A stretch of DNA of 64,000 bases from positions 5,226,001-5,290,000 of the forward strand of contig NC_135029.1 of NCBI RefSeq assembly GCF_051020955.1, given 5' to 3'. The notes beneath the pieces were generated by a model, which was given only the letters and a program-made list of their open reading frames with translations, was not told the origin of the DNA and did no database searches. Below, in pieces: positions 26,120 through 36,344 of the stretch. Positions within the stretch are counted from its first letter, which is position 1; each line of letters opens with the position of its first letter. This stretch comes from Megalopta genalis. Taxonomy: Eukaryota; Arthropoda; Insecta; Hymenoptera; Halictidae. The translations under genes were made by a program, and so were the position numbers.

Positions 26120-28770
26120 ATATGTATACTGGCCGCGCGACGGGTCTAGAAATTGGACCGTGGTCGAGGGAGGAGAAGAAAGTTCGTGAAGGAATGCTGG
26201 GTATCGTGGGTCAAACACTAGCGAGCAGCAAAATGAACTTTGCGGCGAGCTGTGCTGGCTGAATCAGCGGTGATGGCGTGATGAGAGAGAAAAATTCGTT
26301 TTTTCGTTTTTCTCTTAAAGAGGTTCTCCTTCTGCCGATTTGCGGAGAAGAAGAAGAATAGAGGTACTGTAAGGAAGCTAGCTATCTCCTGGAAGTCGAA
26401 GTTACCTTCAGCGGCCGCCACCGGTGCCTCCTACTTCCAGAAGATGGCACTGGTGCTCCCGTCGTCCATCATGCACTCTGGAATACAGAACAGAAACAAA
26501 GAAATGCTATTGGGCCCAAATTACATCATTCGTTGTCGTCGTTGACTATATGTATCTCTTCAAGACAAGACAAGACATGCCCTCCCCGCAGGAGTCTGAA
26601 CAACTATGTCCCTCTTAGTCTGACTAAACACGGCGCACCGTATTTCCGTTGCCTCTCTCTCTCGAAGGGTTTTAAACCTTAACGATCCTCGGGATCCGAT
26701 TTCGCATCCAGAAATCTGTTTGCGATTTCCTTGTTCTCTTTCTCGTCGACACACCTGCTCGCAGAGACAGTCGGCAGGCGGCCGTTCGATAAAATTTCGG
26801 GTACGCGAGACGGCGCGGCGACGGCTTCGTTAATCGAAAGAGAGTTCGAAAGTTCCCGCCGCTTGGGGTCGCTGAGGATTTCAATCGGGCGTAACCGTTT
26901 TATCACAATTTTACATTCCTCGGATAACGCGGCCACGGTTCGTGCTTTCGATTCACCGCATTCCCCACGTGAATGAACTTAATGACGCGTCTTCGCGAGG
27001 TTATGGAGATGCAAAATTGGCGAACCGAGTTAAAGGTCGTCGTCGCGGGTGCTAGACGCGAGCTCATTCCAGCCGGTGGCTTGACTCGCGCCTTCCAGCT
27101 AGGCTCCAGGGCACATTTAAGGATTTGTCTCGGGAAATTAGATTCTCGCCTGACTTGCAGCCTCGTTGCATCCCCGTTCTCCACGGATTCTTACCCCTTC
27201 GTCCACCCTGCTCTTTCTCAAACCCCCTCCTCCTCCTCCTCCTCCACTACCGCCGCCCCAACCTTTTCCTCCGTCCTTCACCTTCCTCACACTTCCTTCT
27301 GCTATTCTTTGACAGGGAATTCTCCTTCCTTAAGCCCCGAGTACTTTTCATCGAGCGTTCGTTCCCATTGTCGTGCCAGGACACCGTAGGGACCAGGAAT
27401 TGGACCTTTGTCGCTCGAGCTAAGTGTTAACGTGCCCTTCGCGTTCCTTTTCCCGGTCAGGGTCCCCGAGAAATCAAGGAAGGAATTAACCCTTGGGAAA
27501 TTATCTTCTAACTGGACACCGAGAACAAAGCGAACATTCTGTTTGACGCCGTATTTCCTTTTCTTTTGACCGAGGCGGCCTGCCTCGCCGGCTCCTTTTG
27601 TTCCGCTTTCGGATTGGTTTTTGTTCACACCCTGCGATTACTTCGTTAATTCGATTAAAACGGTGAATGGGGTAATATCTGGAAACACATGGAAATGGAA
27701 GGCGTCGCGTTCTTATAACGTTCGCTAGTCTCGGCGTCCGTTTAATAGTTCCTAATGGATGAAGCCGGCCGGCTCCGTTTAATTTCTTCTCGGGGACTGT
27801 CGCTGGGAAGCGTCGCGATTCTGCGAACAACGGAACAACGAGCACTCGATGATCGTGTATCCCCGTGGAGACCGATGAAGTCTCAACGGATCTTATCATA
27901 AATTATACATTTATTCTCGTAGTAATCACGGAAGACGCGAGATGACAGTGTTATCAGGCCTTGCGGAAATTTTTGAATAAACTATCAAGTTCTTGAGTCT
28001 TAACTTTGATGCAGAAAGATGCATAAGTGGACTCGGCATTTGAGCAGAACACGAGGGACGCGCTGAGTTTCCTATAGTGTTATAAAAACGTGTTAGCTTC
28101 TCTCATTTTCGATCGTCAATGCTCGTGGAAATGTATCGGGTCGAATGATCGCGAGATTTCACCGACACGCCTGCTTCTGCGCGAATTCTTGCGTGCTTAA
28201 CGACGGCAGGGCCGTTAAATACGTCGTAATTTCTGACCCATACGTAACTTTATACCGCGCCGTTCTATTGACGACATCGTCCCCGTCTACGAAGAAGCAC
28301 GTCGTTCTCTCATAATCCTCAAGGATTTCTCGCAATAGCTTCGGACCCGGAGCAGTTCGTGCCACGTCGACCAACTCAAAGTTGCCAGCAATGAAGGCAA
28401 CCTTCGAGAATCTCGATATCCCAGGATACGTTTATCTGCTCGAACATGGTAGGGCGAGTGATGGCGGCGGAGGCAAGGTGACTCGCCGAGGGATCGAAAC
28501 TTATCTACTTGCTCAACTGGCTCCGGCATAGCAGCCACCCTTATCCACTCGCAGGAACTTCCACCACCCTTGAGCTTGAGCAACTTCCGCGCGAGATACG
28601 TATTTCTCAAATCTGTTTCCGTCGTTGTACACTTAATTCCGGTAGCTTTCGCGAGACAATCAACCGTGCTTGGGCCTGAAAGGCGTGACAAACTGCTGGA
28701 GATGTTTGTTCTCCGCTTTTTTCGTTCGGCGGTTGCGAAACTTTCGATTCGACGCAATATATGGCGCCGA
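26120..28770. other. GC-rich block inside the 8.5 kb intron
   Basis: The block has higher G+C than the rest of the intron and many short overlapping open frames in both strands (up to 156 codons), with no recognised product. It includes a CTC-repeat at 27226-27246 and the candidate cassette exon at 26406-26477. It could hold an alternative promoter or regulatory element, but nothing in the sequence proves this. Confidence 0.35.
26406..26477 (-). other. Possible cassette (poison) exon inside the bru3-like intron
   Basis: On the minus strand a pyrimidine-rich acceptor (TTCTGTTCTGTATTCCAG) is followed 72 nt later by a good donor (GAAG then GTAACTT). The length is a multiple of three. If joined to the phase-1 donor of the 31634-31682 exon, it would read CMMDDGSTSAIFWK and then a TAG stop. 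Including it would therefore truncate the protein before RRM2. No homology is recognised, and the splice signals alone could be chance in a GC-rich block. Confidence 0.25.
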
Positions 28771-28812
28771 AGTACTAGACATTCGCTTTGTTTATCGATC
28801 GAGTTGTTACAA

Positions 28813-29009
28813 ACAGACTACGGATTTTATGGACTTATGACAAAAATCTGTAAAAAGCATTTGGAAAATTGAAAAACAGTGTCGAATTACCTTCTACCGA
28901 TTAAAATGAATTGGAAACGAAGTAAATGTCCACGTACATTTTGTATCATACGATTAACGTGGATAATTTTTATTTCGTATTTTAATGCGTATAATAATCT
29001 GCAGTCTAG
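28813..29009 (+). mobile_element. MITE family TGCGGAT, full-length copy
   Basis: The left end is CAGACTACGGATTTTATGG with ATGACAAAAATCTG following. The right end is AATAATCTGCAGTCTAG. It is about 197 bp long, with the interior diverged from other copies, and lies inside the 8.5 kb intron. Confidence 0.6.
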
Positions 29010-30397
29010 TTATGAACAATGTCGTAAGGTTTCGATACTGATTCACCACTTTCTACAGCAAAGATAAGTCAATCATGTTAAAAATTTCTTTTGACATTTT
29101 CAAAACAAATCTTTCATGTCTACAACGAAATTGTTTCATCGTTCTGTTAGTGAAACCATAGTCCCTTAGTATTTCTATCTGTGTGCAGTATAATTTAAGC
29201 TACCCTCTTCTCTCGGTCTAAAAATCTTACACCCCACTCGTGATTACTCCTATCAATCCCTTCTTATCACTCTGCTAAGTTTCAGACTGATTTTTCTTAG
29301 TCCTTAAACTCCGAGCCTCGCACTATTCAAACAAAGTGTCAAATATTTTATCCTTCAAAGTCTAACACTCATCCCTTATACATGATTTCAGGGTAATTTT
29401 ATTAATTTCATCGTATACTTCAATATTTGTAGTTACTTATTATAGTATTTAACTGTTTATCATTTATTTAGTATTGGCTGCAAATTATGTACTAATTTTC
29501 ATTTTGATATTTTCGTATCACTAGTCAAAATTCCAATTATTATGTAATGAAAATGAAAACTAATGCATGATGATTGAATGTACTCTGTACTAAACATTGA
29601 TTTTTCACATCTTACAAAAATAATGTAATATTATTAATATTCAATGAAGTATCAATGAAATATCTGAGAAATATCTATGAAATTCGATGAATTTCTATGA
29701 ATTTTCTGTGTGGAATACATTTATTTATTAAATGAAATAATGTTATTTCCGCTGGGTTCAGAAGTCTTTTGAACAGGGTCTGTCATAAAAATATATGTAT
29801 GCGCATAGGTATGCGGTCTGAAACAGTGGAAGCAGCCGCTGTGACAGTGTTCAGCTTTAGATCGCTCGTCCTATAGTTACGTCAAACTGAGGCTTTGTGG
29901 GGTCACACTGAGACAGCCGACCGGAGATTACAATGGCATCTACGCTAGATTAGCATATGAATTACGGCCTCCCTCATCCATTTCTCTTGCTCCGCCCCGT
30001 AACCCGCTTTTCTCCTTCTTCGGTGCTCCTCCTTGAACACCATAGATGGATCAAACTCAATTGATCGCACAAAATCACTATTTCGCTTCCGACTTCTACG
30101 CAGCGATCATTTTCACGTTTGCGCGAAAGAGCACAAGCAAAGAGAACCTGAATAAATTCCTTAGTTTCTGGGGACTATCGCATTTCAACCACTGATTCTT
30201 CTTTCTTCAGTTACTCTACGTTACTTGTTTTTGGATTTAATCCAGTCTTTATATTTTCGATTTGTGTCCATCCCTTCGACATTCTTACATCTCAGTAAAA
30301 TTTTAGAGACTTTTCAGATATTTAAAGATGCCATTAGTATCGAATTTAACATTGTTTTCGAAATAGAAATGTTTCACGATGTCGCTGCTGTATCGAA

Positions 30398-30750
30398 TAA
30401 ATAAAATGAGAAGTATATAATAATTTGTTATAGAATGGATATGAATAGTATTTCACGAGTTGTTCTAATTCTATTACATTTTATAATAAACAAGTGTATG
30501 TCTGAGACGTGGTCAACTGTTACCTCATTTTTCAATTCATTTGTCTTGCGCGATGTTGATTGTTGTATTGAAGCAATAAAATGGAAATTATTTAATAATT
30601 TGTTCTACGATGGATTTAACTAGCATCTCGTGAGTTTTTATAGTTCTATTGATTTTATATTGAACACATGTAAGCTTGAGACATGGTCAACTATTATCCC
30701 ATTTTTCAATTCGTTTGAATCATTTGTCGTACGTGAGTTTTATAACGCTC
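30398..30750. repeat. Old tandem duplication, period about 177 bp
   Basis: Two diverged copies start AATAAAATG at 30398 and 30575. Both contain GTTCTA(A/C)-type, GAGACRTGGTCAACTRTTA and CCATTTTTCAATTC-type (or CTCATTTTTCAATTC) phrases in the same order. Confidence 0.65.
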
Positions 30751-30957
30751 GGTCCGCGCAAAAGCGGTAAGATCGCAGAAATATCGGTAGATTTTCATTC
30801 ACACGAAATTAATGAATAGTACACAACTCCGAAACGGCGCGGGCATTGTACAGAAACGAAATTTTATCGAGGCGTGCTTTTTTGTGTTTGTTCGATTGAA
30901 AGTTACGTATGGGTTGTCAACGGGTATTACTGTATGTTACAGTGAATGCTTTCCCAT

Positions 30958-31310
30958 TCAATAAAAATATTTCATAGCTCGCCATTAAATCCGCTATATT
31001 TTATTGAATCTTTCCATCAATAGCGCATCCTTTGTTGCACGCTCGGAGCCTTTCGAAGTAAATTCATTGAAGTTGTTAATAATTTTAGAACCACGAAAAT
31101 GTTTTTAATAATAGAAGATGAATCGACATTGAATTCAAACGATAAAAATATTCTTCGTTATATTTTATTGGATCTTTCCATCAATTGCGCATCCTTTGTT
31201 GCACGCTCGGACCCTTTCGAAGTAAAACCGTTGGTGTTGTTAAATAATTTTAGAAACACGAAAATGTTTTTAATGGTAGAAGATAAATTGATTTTCATTC
31301 GAACGGTGAA
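30958..31310. repeat. Old tandem duplication, period about 165-180 bp
   Basis: Two copies share TATATTTTATTG(A/G)ATCTTTC, GCGCATCCTTTGTTGCACGC, CCTTTCGAAGTAAA and CACGAAAATGTTTTTAAT in order, offset by about 164 bp (180 bp at the left edge because of an indel). An open frame (31099-31479) runs through the second copy, but with no recognisable product. Confidence 0.7.
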
Positions 31311-31633
31311 AATATTCGACGCTGAATTAATGAAAATTCGTGAAACGTTAATTTACGACGTTGTAACTTCGAGACACGCACTTTCGATCATTGATTTGAT
31401 CTTTATTCTTACTTTGCAAAATCTAGAGACCGAAATTTTAGTAATAATCGTTTACAATGTGTATTATATAATTTTTTAAGTATCGATTGTATGTCCGTCA
31501 TGGAAATCGTTCTTTTATACACAAGATAAATTAAAAGTGAATTCTACATCGATTTGGTCGAGTTAAAATTTAATCTTATTAACGAGATTTGATGATGAGA
31601 TATATTGCTACTGGTACGATCGCCTGTTCTCAC

Positions 31634-31682
31634 CTCCGCGGTTTTCACTGTCCGCCGGCTTCACTTGAATAGGACGGTTCAT
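31634..31682 (-). CDS. bru3: CELF/bruno-3-like RNA-binding protein, exon encoding the RRM1-RRM2 linker
   Basis: This 49-nt minus-strand exon reads MNRPIQVKPADSENRG plus one base. In the CELF family this segment ends RRM1 (after a LHEQKTLPG-type sequence) and leads into RRM2. The acceptor is a pyrimidine-rich tract ending TTGCAG directly before ATG, with a CTAAT branch-point-like sequence about 30 nt upstream. The donor is GGAG then GTGAGAA. The exon starts in phase 0 and leaves one base (G), which joins AC from the exon at 22965-23090 to make a GAC codon. CELF proteins bind GU-rich RNA through three RRMs and control splicing, translation and mRNA stability in nucleus and cytoplasm. The ATG is an internal methionine, not the start. 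The preceding exon (RRM1) was not found in the window. The gene symbol rests on family resemblance; the hymenopteran name would probably be CUGBP Elav-like family member 4. Confidence 0.93.
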
Positions 31683-32678
31683 CTGCAACAGAAAGAAAAA
31701 CGGGGAAATTAGTAAGACACTTAGGAAATAGTTTCACTTAATAATTATATTAACGTGGTTCGTCAAAATCGATATATAGGATTTAAACCTTACACATTTT
31801 ATGGACGCTCGAAGAAAATGTTCCAGTAATAATTACATTACTTTGTTTAATTCAATCAATATTGACAGTAAATAACTTCTACAGATTTAGTATACGATAT
31901 TAAAGCGTTCAATTCATCGTAAATGTTTGTTTTACTATTCATCACAATTACCCTGTAATTCATTACATTACTCTATTTCACGTTTAATTAACAGGAATGT
32001 CGAAAACAAAATCATCTTTAATCCTTCACACTCGGATGACGACTGTACGATACGATTGAAGATCGCTCATTTTTCGAAGCAATTTTTACACTACTAAGTT
32101 CTGTAATATTGAAAACGTAAGTGTTGTATAAGCTAATAGGCTAAATGTCACGTGAATTAAATGCAATGAATCGTATAAAATTAAAATAAAAAAAAAATCT
32201 TTTGCAATTGAATTAGCTTTGAATGAAAAGCATTAAAAATTGTAGATCTTAAATGTAGGACATAAATGACCTGCAAATTCTATTCCCTAGAAACACTCTT
32301 AACTCTACATCAAATGTAAAGATCCTTTCTGGTTTCATATTGATATTAAGAAAATGTAACATAGTCCCAACGTAGGAATATAGTGCAGAAAAGATTAAAA
32401 CGTGCTATATACATAGTAAAAATGTTTCTCAAAAATATGTACGACCACTGATATGTTTAACATGCTGGTAGAAATTCGTTTGCCTTGCACAGCATAGCTG
32501 ATGTTAACACGAATTCAGAAATTTATGATAGTTTGAAAAAACATATTTGGCATTAGCACTTAGGCGACCTATTCTTACAGAACATCCTAGTATCGTTAAA
32601 ACACGTATTTGTAACTGTAGAAACGGAAGTTAATATCGCCCAAATGGTGCTCGCAGGATCAAGGAACACACACACGCA

Positions 32679-32704
32679 GAGAGCGAGAGAGAGAGAGAGA
32701 GAGA
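32679..32704. repeat. GA microsatellite
   Basis: Run of GA units next to a short CA run. Confidence 0.85.
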
Positions 32705-33884
32705 AACATGCTTATTTGAATGAAATTCGGCCTATGTTGTCTCATCGGTCACGGTGAAACATTACCATCGTTCGCTGGGAAAGTTTCTTCCGGCGTTGAC
32801 AAGACAGATTGTCATAAAATAAAAGTGTCGGGTGAGAAACGGTGACGCGGAACGGCAGGAGTCAAAATAAGACCGAAAAACAAAGAAGGTAGATGAGAAA
32901 GGGATAGAAATAGGGTAGCAAGGGAAAAGAGGACATCGTTTCCCCCCGCTGCTTGTACTACCCAACATTTTGGTTTGCGAAAATGTGGAATTCCAGAGCT
33001 CGACCTTCTGTACCGTCCTCACGAAGTCTTTTGGACGACTGCGAATGGGTCGAGAGCCCAGAGAACAAATAACATTGTTTATTTGTTGGACGGATCGCGC
33101 TACCGCAGAGCGCTCCAGTTCGTTCCTAGGGGATGAGAATGCATGATTCATGACGCGGGGGACACGGGACTGTACTCTGATCCCCTCTCCATCCGACCAA
33201 ATTCTCCTCCCTCTCTTTCCCACTCTTTTCAGCCGACTGTTTTCTCTTCGGGATCCCCTGCTCCCTTTTCGTCACTTCGAAACTGCCGCGGTGTCAGCCC
33301 GCCCAGAAATGTGTTATATGGCAGAACTGTTTGGACAAATTTTGTTTCCGAATCTTTCTTCCCGCTCTCTTGACCTGCATATGCATTGTCCGGATTTTTA
33401 TCGTCGTTCTTCCCTCGGATCCGCAAACGTCTTATTGGCCGGTCATAAATAACGTATTTCGTAACGGCACGCTTATTCCGATTCAGGTTGTTTGTTTCGC
33501 TGCGTCGATCTTTTAGTGTCATCTCTGGAAAGTGACAAGGTGGTTGCTGCTTCAGTTTATCGGTTTGAAAACAATAAATATAATGGTATGAAAAAATATT
33601 AATACGATTTACTAATGAAAGAAATATTATTGAACTAACAATAGTTCAATAATATTATTAATACAAATTAAATATGAAATATGTTAGATACATGTAGAAT
33701 TTTCACTACAGTAACTAACAAGTAAACATACTTAAATTAACGGCTACTTGTTCTTTATTATGAAAATGAACTACAACAAATGCGATGAAATATTCGAATA
33801 AGTTGTGCGATCTTGCTAATAATTTTATCAAACTTTTTCCAAAAAAAAACGTAACTTAGAACATAAAATCTTAACGTTGACAAC

Positions 33885-34055
33885 TAGAATACAAACTATA
33901 TGCATTTATCACAGAAATGTGTAGGTGCAGTTTAAAACAGTCAAAAAATAATATATTTTATAGAAATTTTACTTGAATTATTTTACAGAAAACGAAATTC
34001 CTATCCGTCTCTTGTCGAAGAATAAAATGTATATATTAATTTTACACAGTCAAGT
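33885..34055 (+). mobile_element. Possible degenerate MITE of the TGCGGAT family
   Basis: ATGCATTTATCACAGAAATG, then TGTAGGTGCAG at 33900-33930, resembles the conserved inner left end (ATGCATTTATGACAAAAATG, then AGTAGGTG). Neither terminal repeat is convincing. Confidence 0.25.
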
Positions 34056-34109
34056 ATACAGATTCACATAGTAAAACTATAAAATGCTCAAATTGTTTAA
34101 CACTAAACC

Positions 34110-34319
34110 TACCAAACAATAATACTAACTGGCATGTACTGCTTCACAAAAGTGAGAAGACCTAATTTATTTGGAATTTGTAAAGTTTTTATTATAAAAC
34201 GCTTGAATAAGTTATATTATTGGAGCAAGTTTTATAATAAAAACTTTACAAATTCCAAATAAATTAGGTCTTCTCACTTTTGTGAAGCAGTACATGCCAG
34301 TTAGTATTATTGTTTGGTA
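34110..34319. mobile_element. Perfect 91-bp-arm hairpin element, foldback MITE with TA ends
   Basis: Bases 34110-34200 and 34229-34319 are exact reverse complements (91 bp each) around a 28-bp spacer. The spacer itself begins and ends with an imperfect 10-bp continuation of the stem. Both outer ends are TA followed by CCAAACAATAATAC, as expected if TA is a duplicated target site of a Tc1/mariner-type element. The perfect arms mean either a recent insertion or ongoing gene conversion. A transcript would form a near-perfect 90-bp double-stranded RNA. Confidence 0.8.
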
Positions 34320-34357
34320 TATATATATATAAGGAGTATGCACTTCATTATGCAAGA

Positions 34358-34993
34358 ATGTCGAAAGAACCAATTGTAAAAATGGTTAGCGAGCTGGTAT
34401 TTTATGGCGCAAGTAGCCGCAGTCACGTCGGAAGTTTGATAATCTGCTGCTTAACAGAGGTATACCATGGACGCGCATCACAACCATCTGTCTTCGTATT
34501 CGCTACTCTTTTTTCATTATGCACTGGCTGCCATAACATAAGAATGCTGGGGAAAGAACGCAGTGGGGTGGAAACGTACGTGGCAACCCCAAAACTTTTT
34601 CTTTGTACATGCAAGTCATATACCAAGGGGAGCTGCGTTGCAGGGGTCAGTGCCACGACCATGTGGAACTCGCTCAGTAACTATGCTCGCCGACACAAGA
34701 TTTCCGGGTTCATGCTCTTGAAAAGGCACATTGTTTCACTGCGCTCGCATTACGCGGTTCGCTACGAATCTACTTTTTGGGCCGTTCTTATCCGCGTTGC
34801 AAAAAACGAAGTAATTCATATGCTGTACACTTTTTGCATATCTGTATCAATTTATTTGAATTTGAAAATGTTCGCGATTATGTTTTTGGGAAATGTTTTG
34901 CGCCATATTCTTGACTATTTTTGTTCTTCAGTATTATATTTTACAAGTTTAGAGACTGATAAATTACTATTCTGTATTGTTTCGCAAAAATGA
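34358..34993 (+). CDS. Unrecognised 211-aa open frame next to the hairpin element
   Basis: This is the longest uninterrupted frame in the window from a true ATG, starting MSKEPIVKMVSELVFYG about 40 bp past the hairpin's right arm. I recognise no family. The first two thirds lie in DNA clearly richer in G+C than its surroundings and contain several cysteines (CTGCHN, LCTCKSYTKGSC). The last third is hydrophobic and AT-rich, as expected when a frame runs into ordinary intron. It may be part of an unknown mobile element carried with the hairpin, or a chance frame in a GC-rich patch. No splice sites, polyA signal or transposase motif (DDE/DDD) could be assigned, so coding status is doubtful. Confidence 0.15.
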   Translation: MSKEPIVKMVSELVFYGASSRSHVGSLIICCLTEVYHGRASQPSVFVFATLFSLCTGCHNIRMLGKERSGVETYVATPKLFLCTCKSYTKGSCVAGVSATTMWNSLSNYARRHKISGFMLLKRHIVSLRSHYAVRYESTFWAVLIRVAKNEVIHMLYTFCISVSIYLNLKMFAIMFLGNVLRHILDYFCSSVLYFTSLETDKLLFCIVSQK

Positions 34994-36235
34994 TCATTTA
35001 ATTTCAATTGTTTCAGTGTTAGTATTGAAATGTCGTCTTTATTTTGGTAAAGCTATTATGTTCGAAAGAATTATTAAGAATAAGTGCCGATATTAATTGC
35101 CGACAAAATATAAGTTTGTATTATTATAATAGATATATATAGATATAGATATAGATATCTATTATTTATAATAGATAGTGGATCTTTATGTAATTCGTCG
35201 TTTACATGCATTATTTTCTAGGAGCCTGAATAAGGTAAATGTATGCATCGGGTGAAAGATTTATTGTGATAAGCATAAACTAATAACACAATTAATTTTC
35301 GTTAATACGTTCGTCATCTTGCGTTTTATAAACTTGCCGTAAAGATCTAGGTACAGTTACCGATAAAATGTTTAATCAGCAATGCATCAATCAACTCAGG
35401 ATAACTATTTGTACTGCTTAAGATTCCGCTTGTCGAAAGATTAAATAGGACTTTGTGGATTCAGATTCTCGCATTCGGATTGTCATTATAACGGAAAGAA
35501 TCAGCTTCGTCATGGAGTATTATATTCTAAAGAATATAGAAGGATAACCCTGGTTCTATTTAAAGAAGGAAATCTTTCTCAAGGGGTAGCAGCTGCCTGG
35601 TGACCTCGTGACGCATCAAATTAATATAATGAGATTATAACCCTTAGAATCGCCGGCAGGGTCGGTAAAATACCAAGTCAGGATAGAAAAGTAATCCCTC
35701 GTGTCCTTTATTATTTCAGTCTTTCTTTAAATTCTGATTACTCTTCGTTCCCATTTGTATAATTGAAGCTATCATTTATACTAGTCTTTTTACCTTTGCC
35801 TCCATTACTTCGTACATTTTCTTTATACGCTTGAATAGTTGGATTTGTTCATAATTTATAATACACGGGTTGTACACGAGGTTCAATGCATTTAAGATAT
35901 GACATAAACAATGTTTTATACAGATAAAATACCAAAGTTTAAATACATTAGAAAAATTTGAGAACATTGTGTTATTGTTTTCTCAATTTATTAAAATTAT
36001 TAAAAGAAGAAATACATTTCTATTTAATTTAGGTTTCCTATAATTGAGTCAGGCCATTCTTCTTTTGCGAACATAACATGGATAACATAGATTGTTTTAC
36101 TTTTTATAATCAACTTTAGATTTATCCAATCCATATGATCCGTATCACTTATGTAAAATAAAAATTGTCTAACTCAATTGTAAATTGTCAACTGATACGC
36201 TTAAACTTTTGTAATTATTACTTGTAACTTATTAA

Positions 36236-36344
36236 TAGACTGCGGATTTTATACATTTCTGACTAAAATAACTCGGTTAAATACAAAACTGCGAAGACAC
36301 TAGAAGAATTGACGAATTTATTTTGTATAAAAATTCACAGTCCA
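36236..36344 (+). mobile_element. MITE family TGCGGAT, internally deleted copy
   Basis: The left end is TAGACTGCGGATTTTATACA, the right end TATAAAAATTCACAGTCCA. At about 110 bp it is roughly half the family length, so it has lost internal sequence. Confidence 0.6.

Larger units (their letters stand above)
23091..31633 (-). other. Intron between the two bru3-like exons (8.5 kb)
   Basis: The interval is bounded by a GTGAGAA donor at its 31633 end and a CCGCAG acceptor at its 23091 end, on the minus strand. Contents by stretch: 23290-23370 and 24765-24825 are TA-rich simple sequence; 23380-26100 shows nothing recognisable; 26120-28770 is a GC-rich block containing a possible cassette exon (26406-26477) and a TCC-repeat-like CT-rich stretch; 28813-29009 is a MITE; 29010-30390 shows nothing recognisable except a moderately GC-rich stretch near 29815-30010; 30398-31310 holds two old tandem duplications. 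Confidence 0.85.

Noticed and set aside
26424..26618. Plus-strand exon reading over the candidate cassette exon
   Set aside because: A plausible acceptor exists on the plus strand but no matching donor; the minus-strand splice sites are better.
28287..28757. 156-codon minus-strand open frame in the intronic GC-rich block
   Set aside because: Composition-driven; no family resemblance and no supporting splice sites.
32762..33223. 153-codon minus-strand open frame
   Set aside because: No recognisable motif, and overlapped by open frames on the opposite strand; likely a chance frame in a moderately GC-rich stretch.
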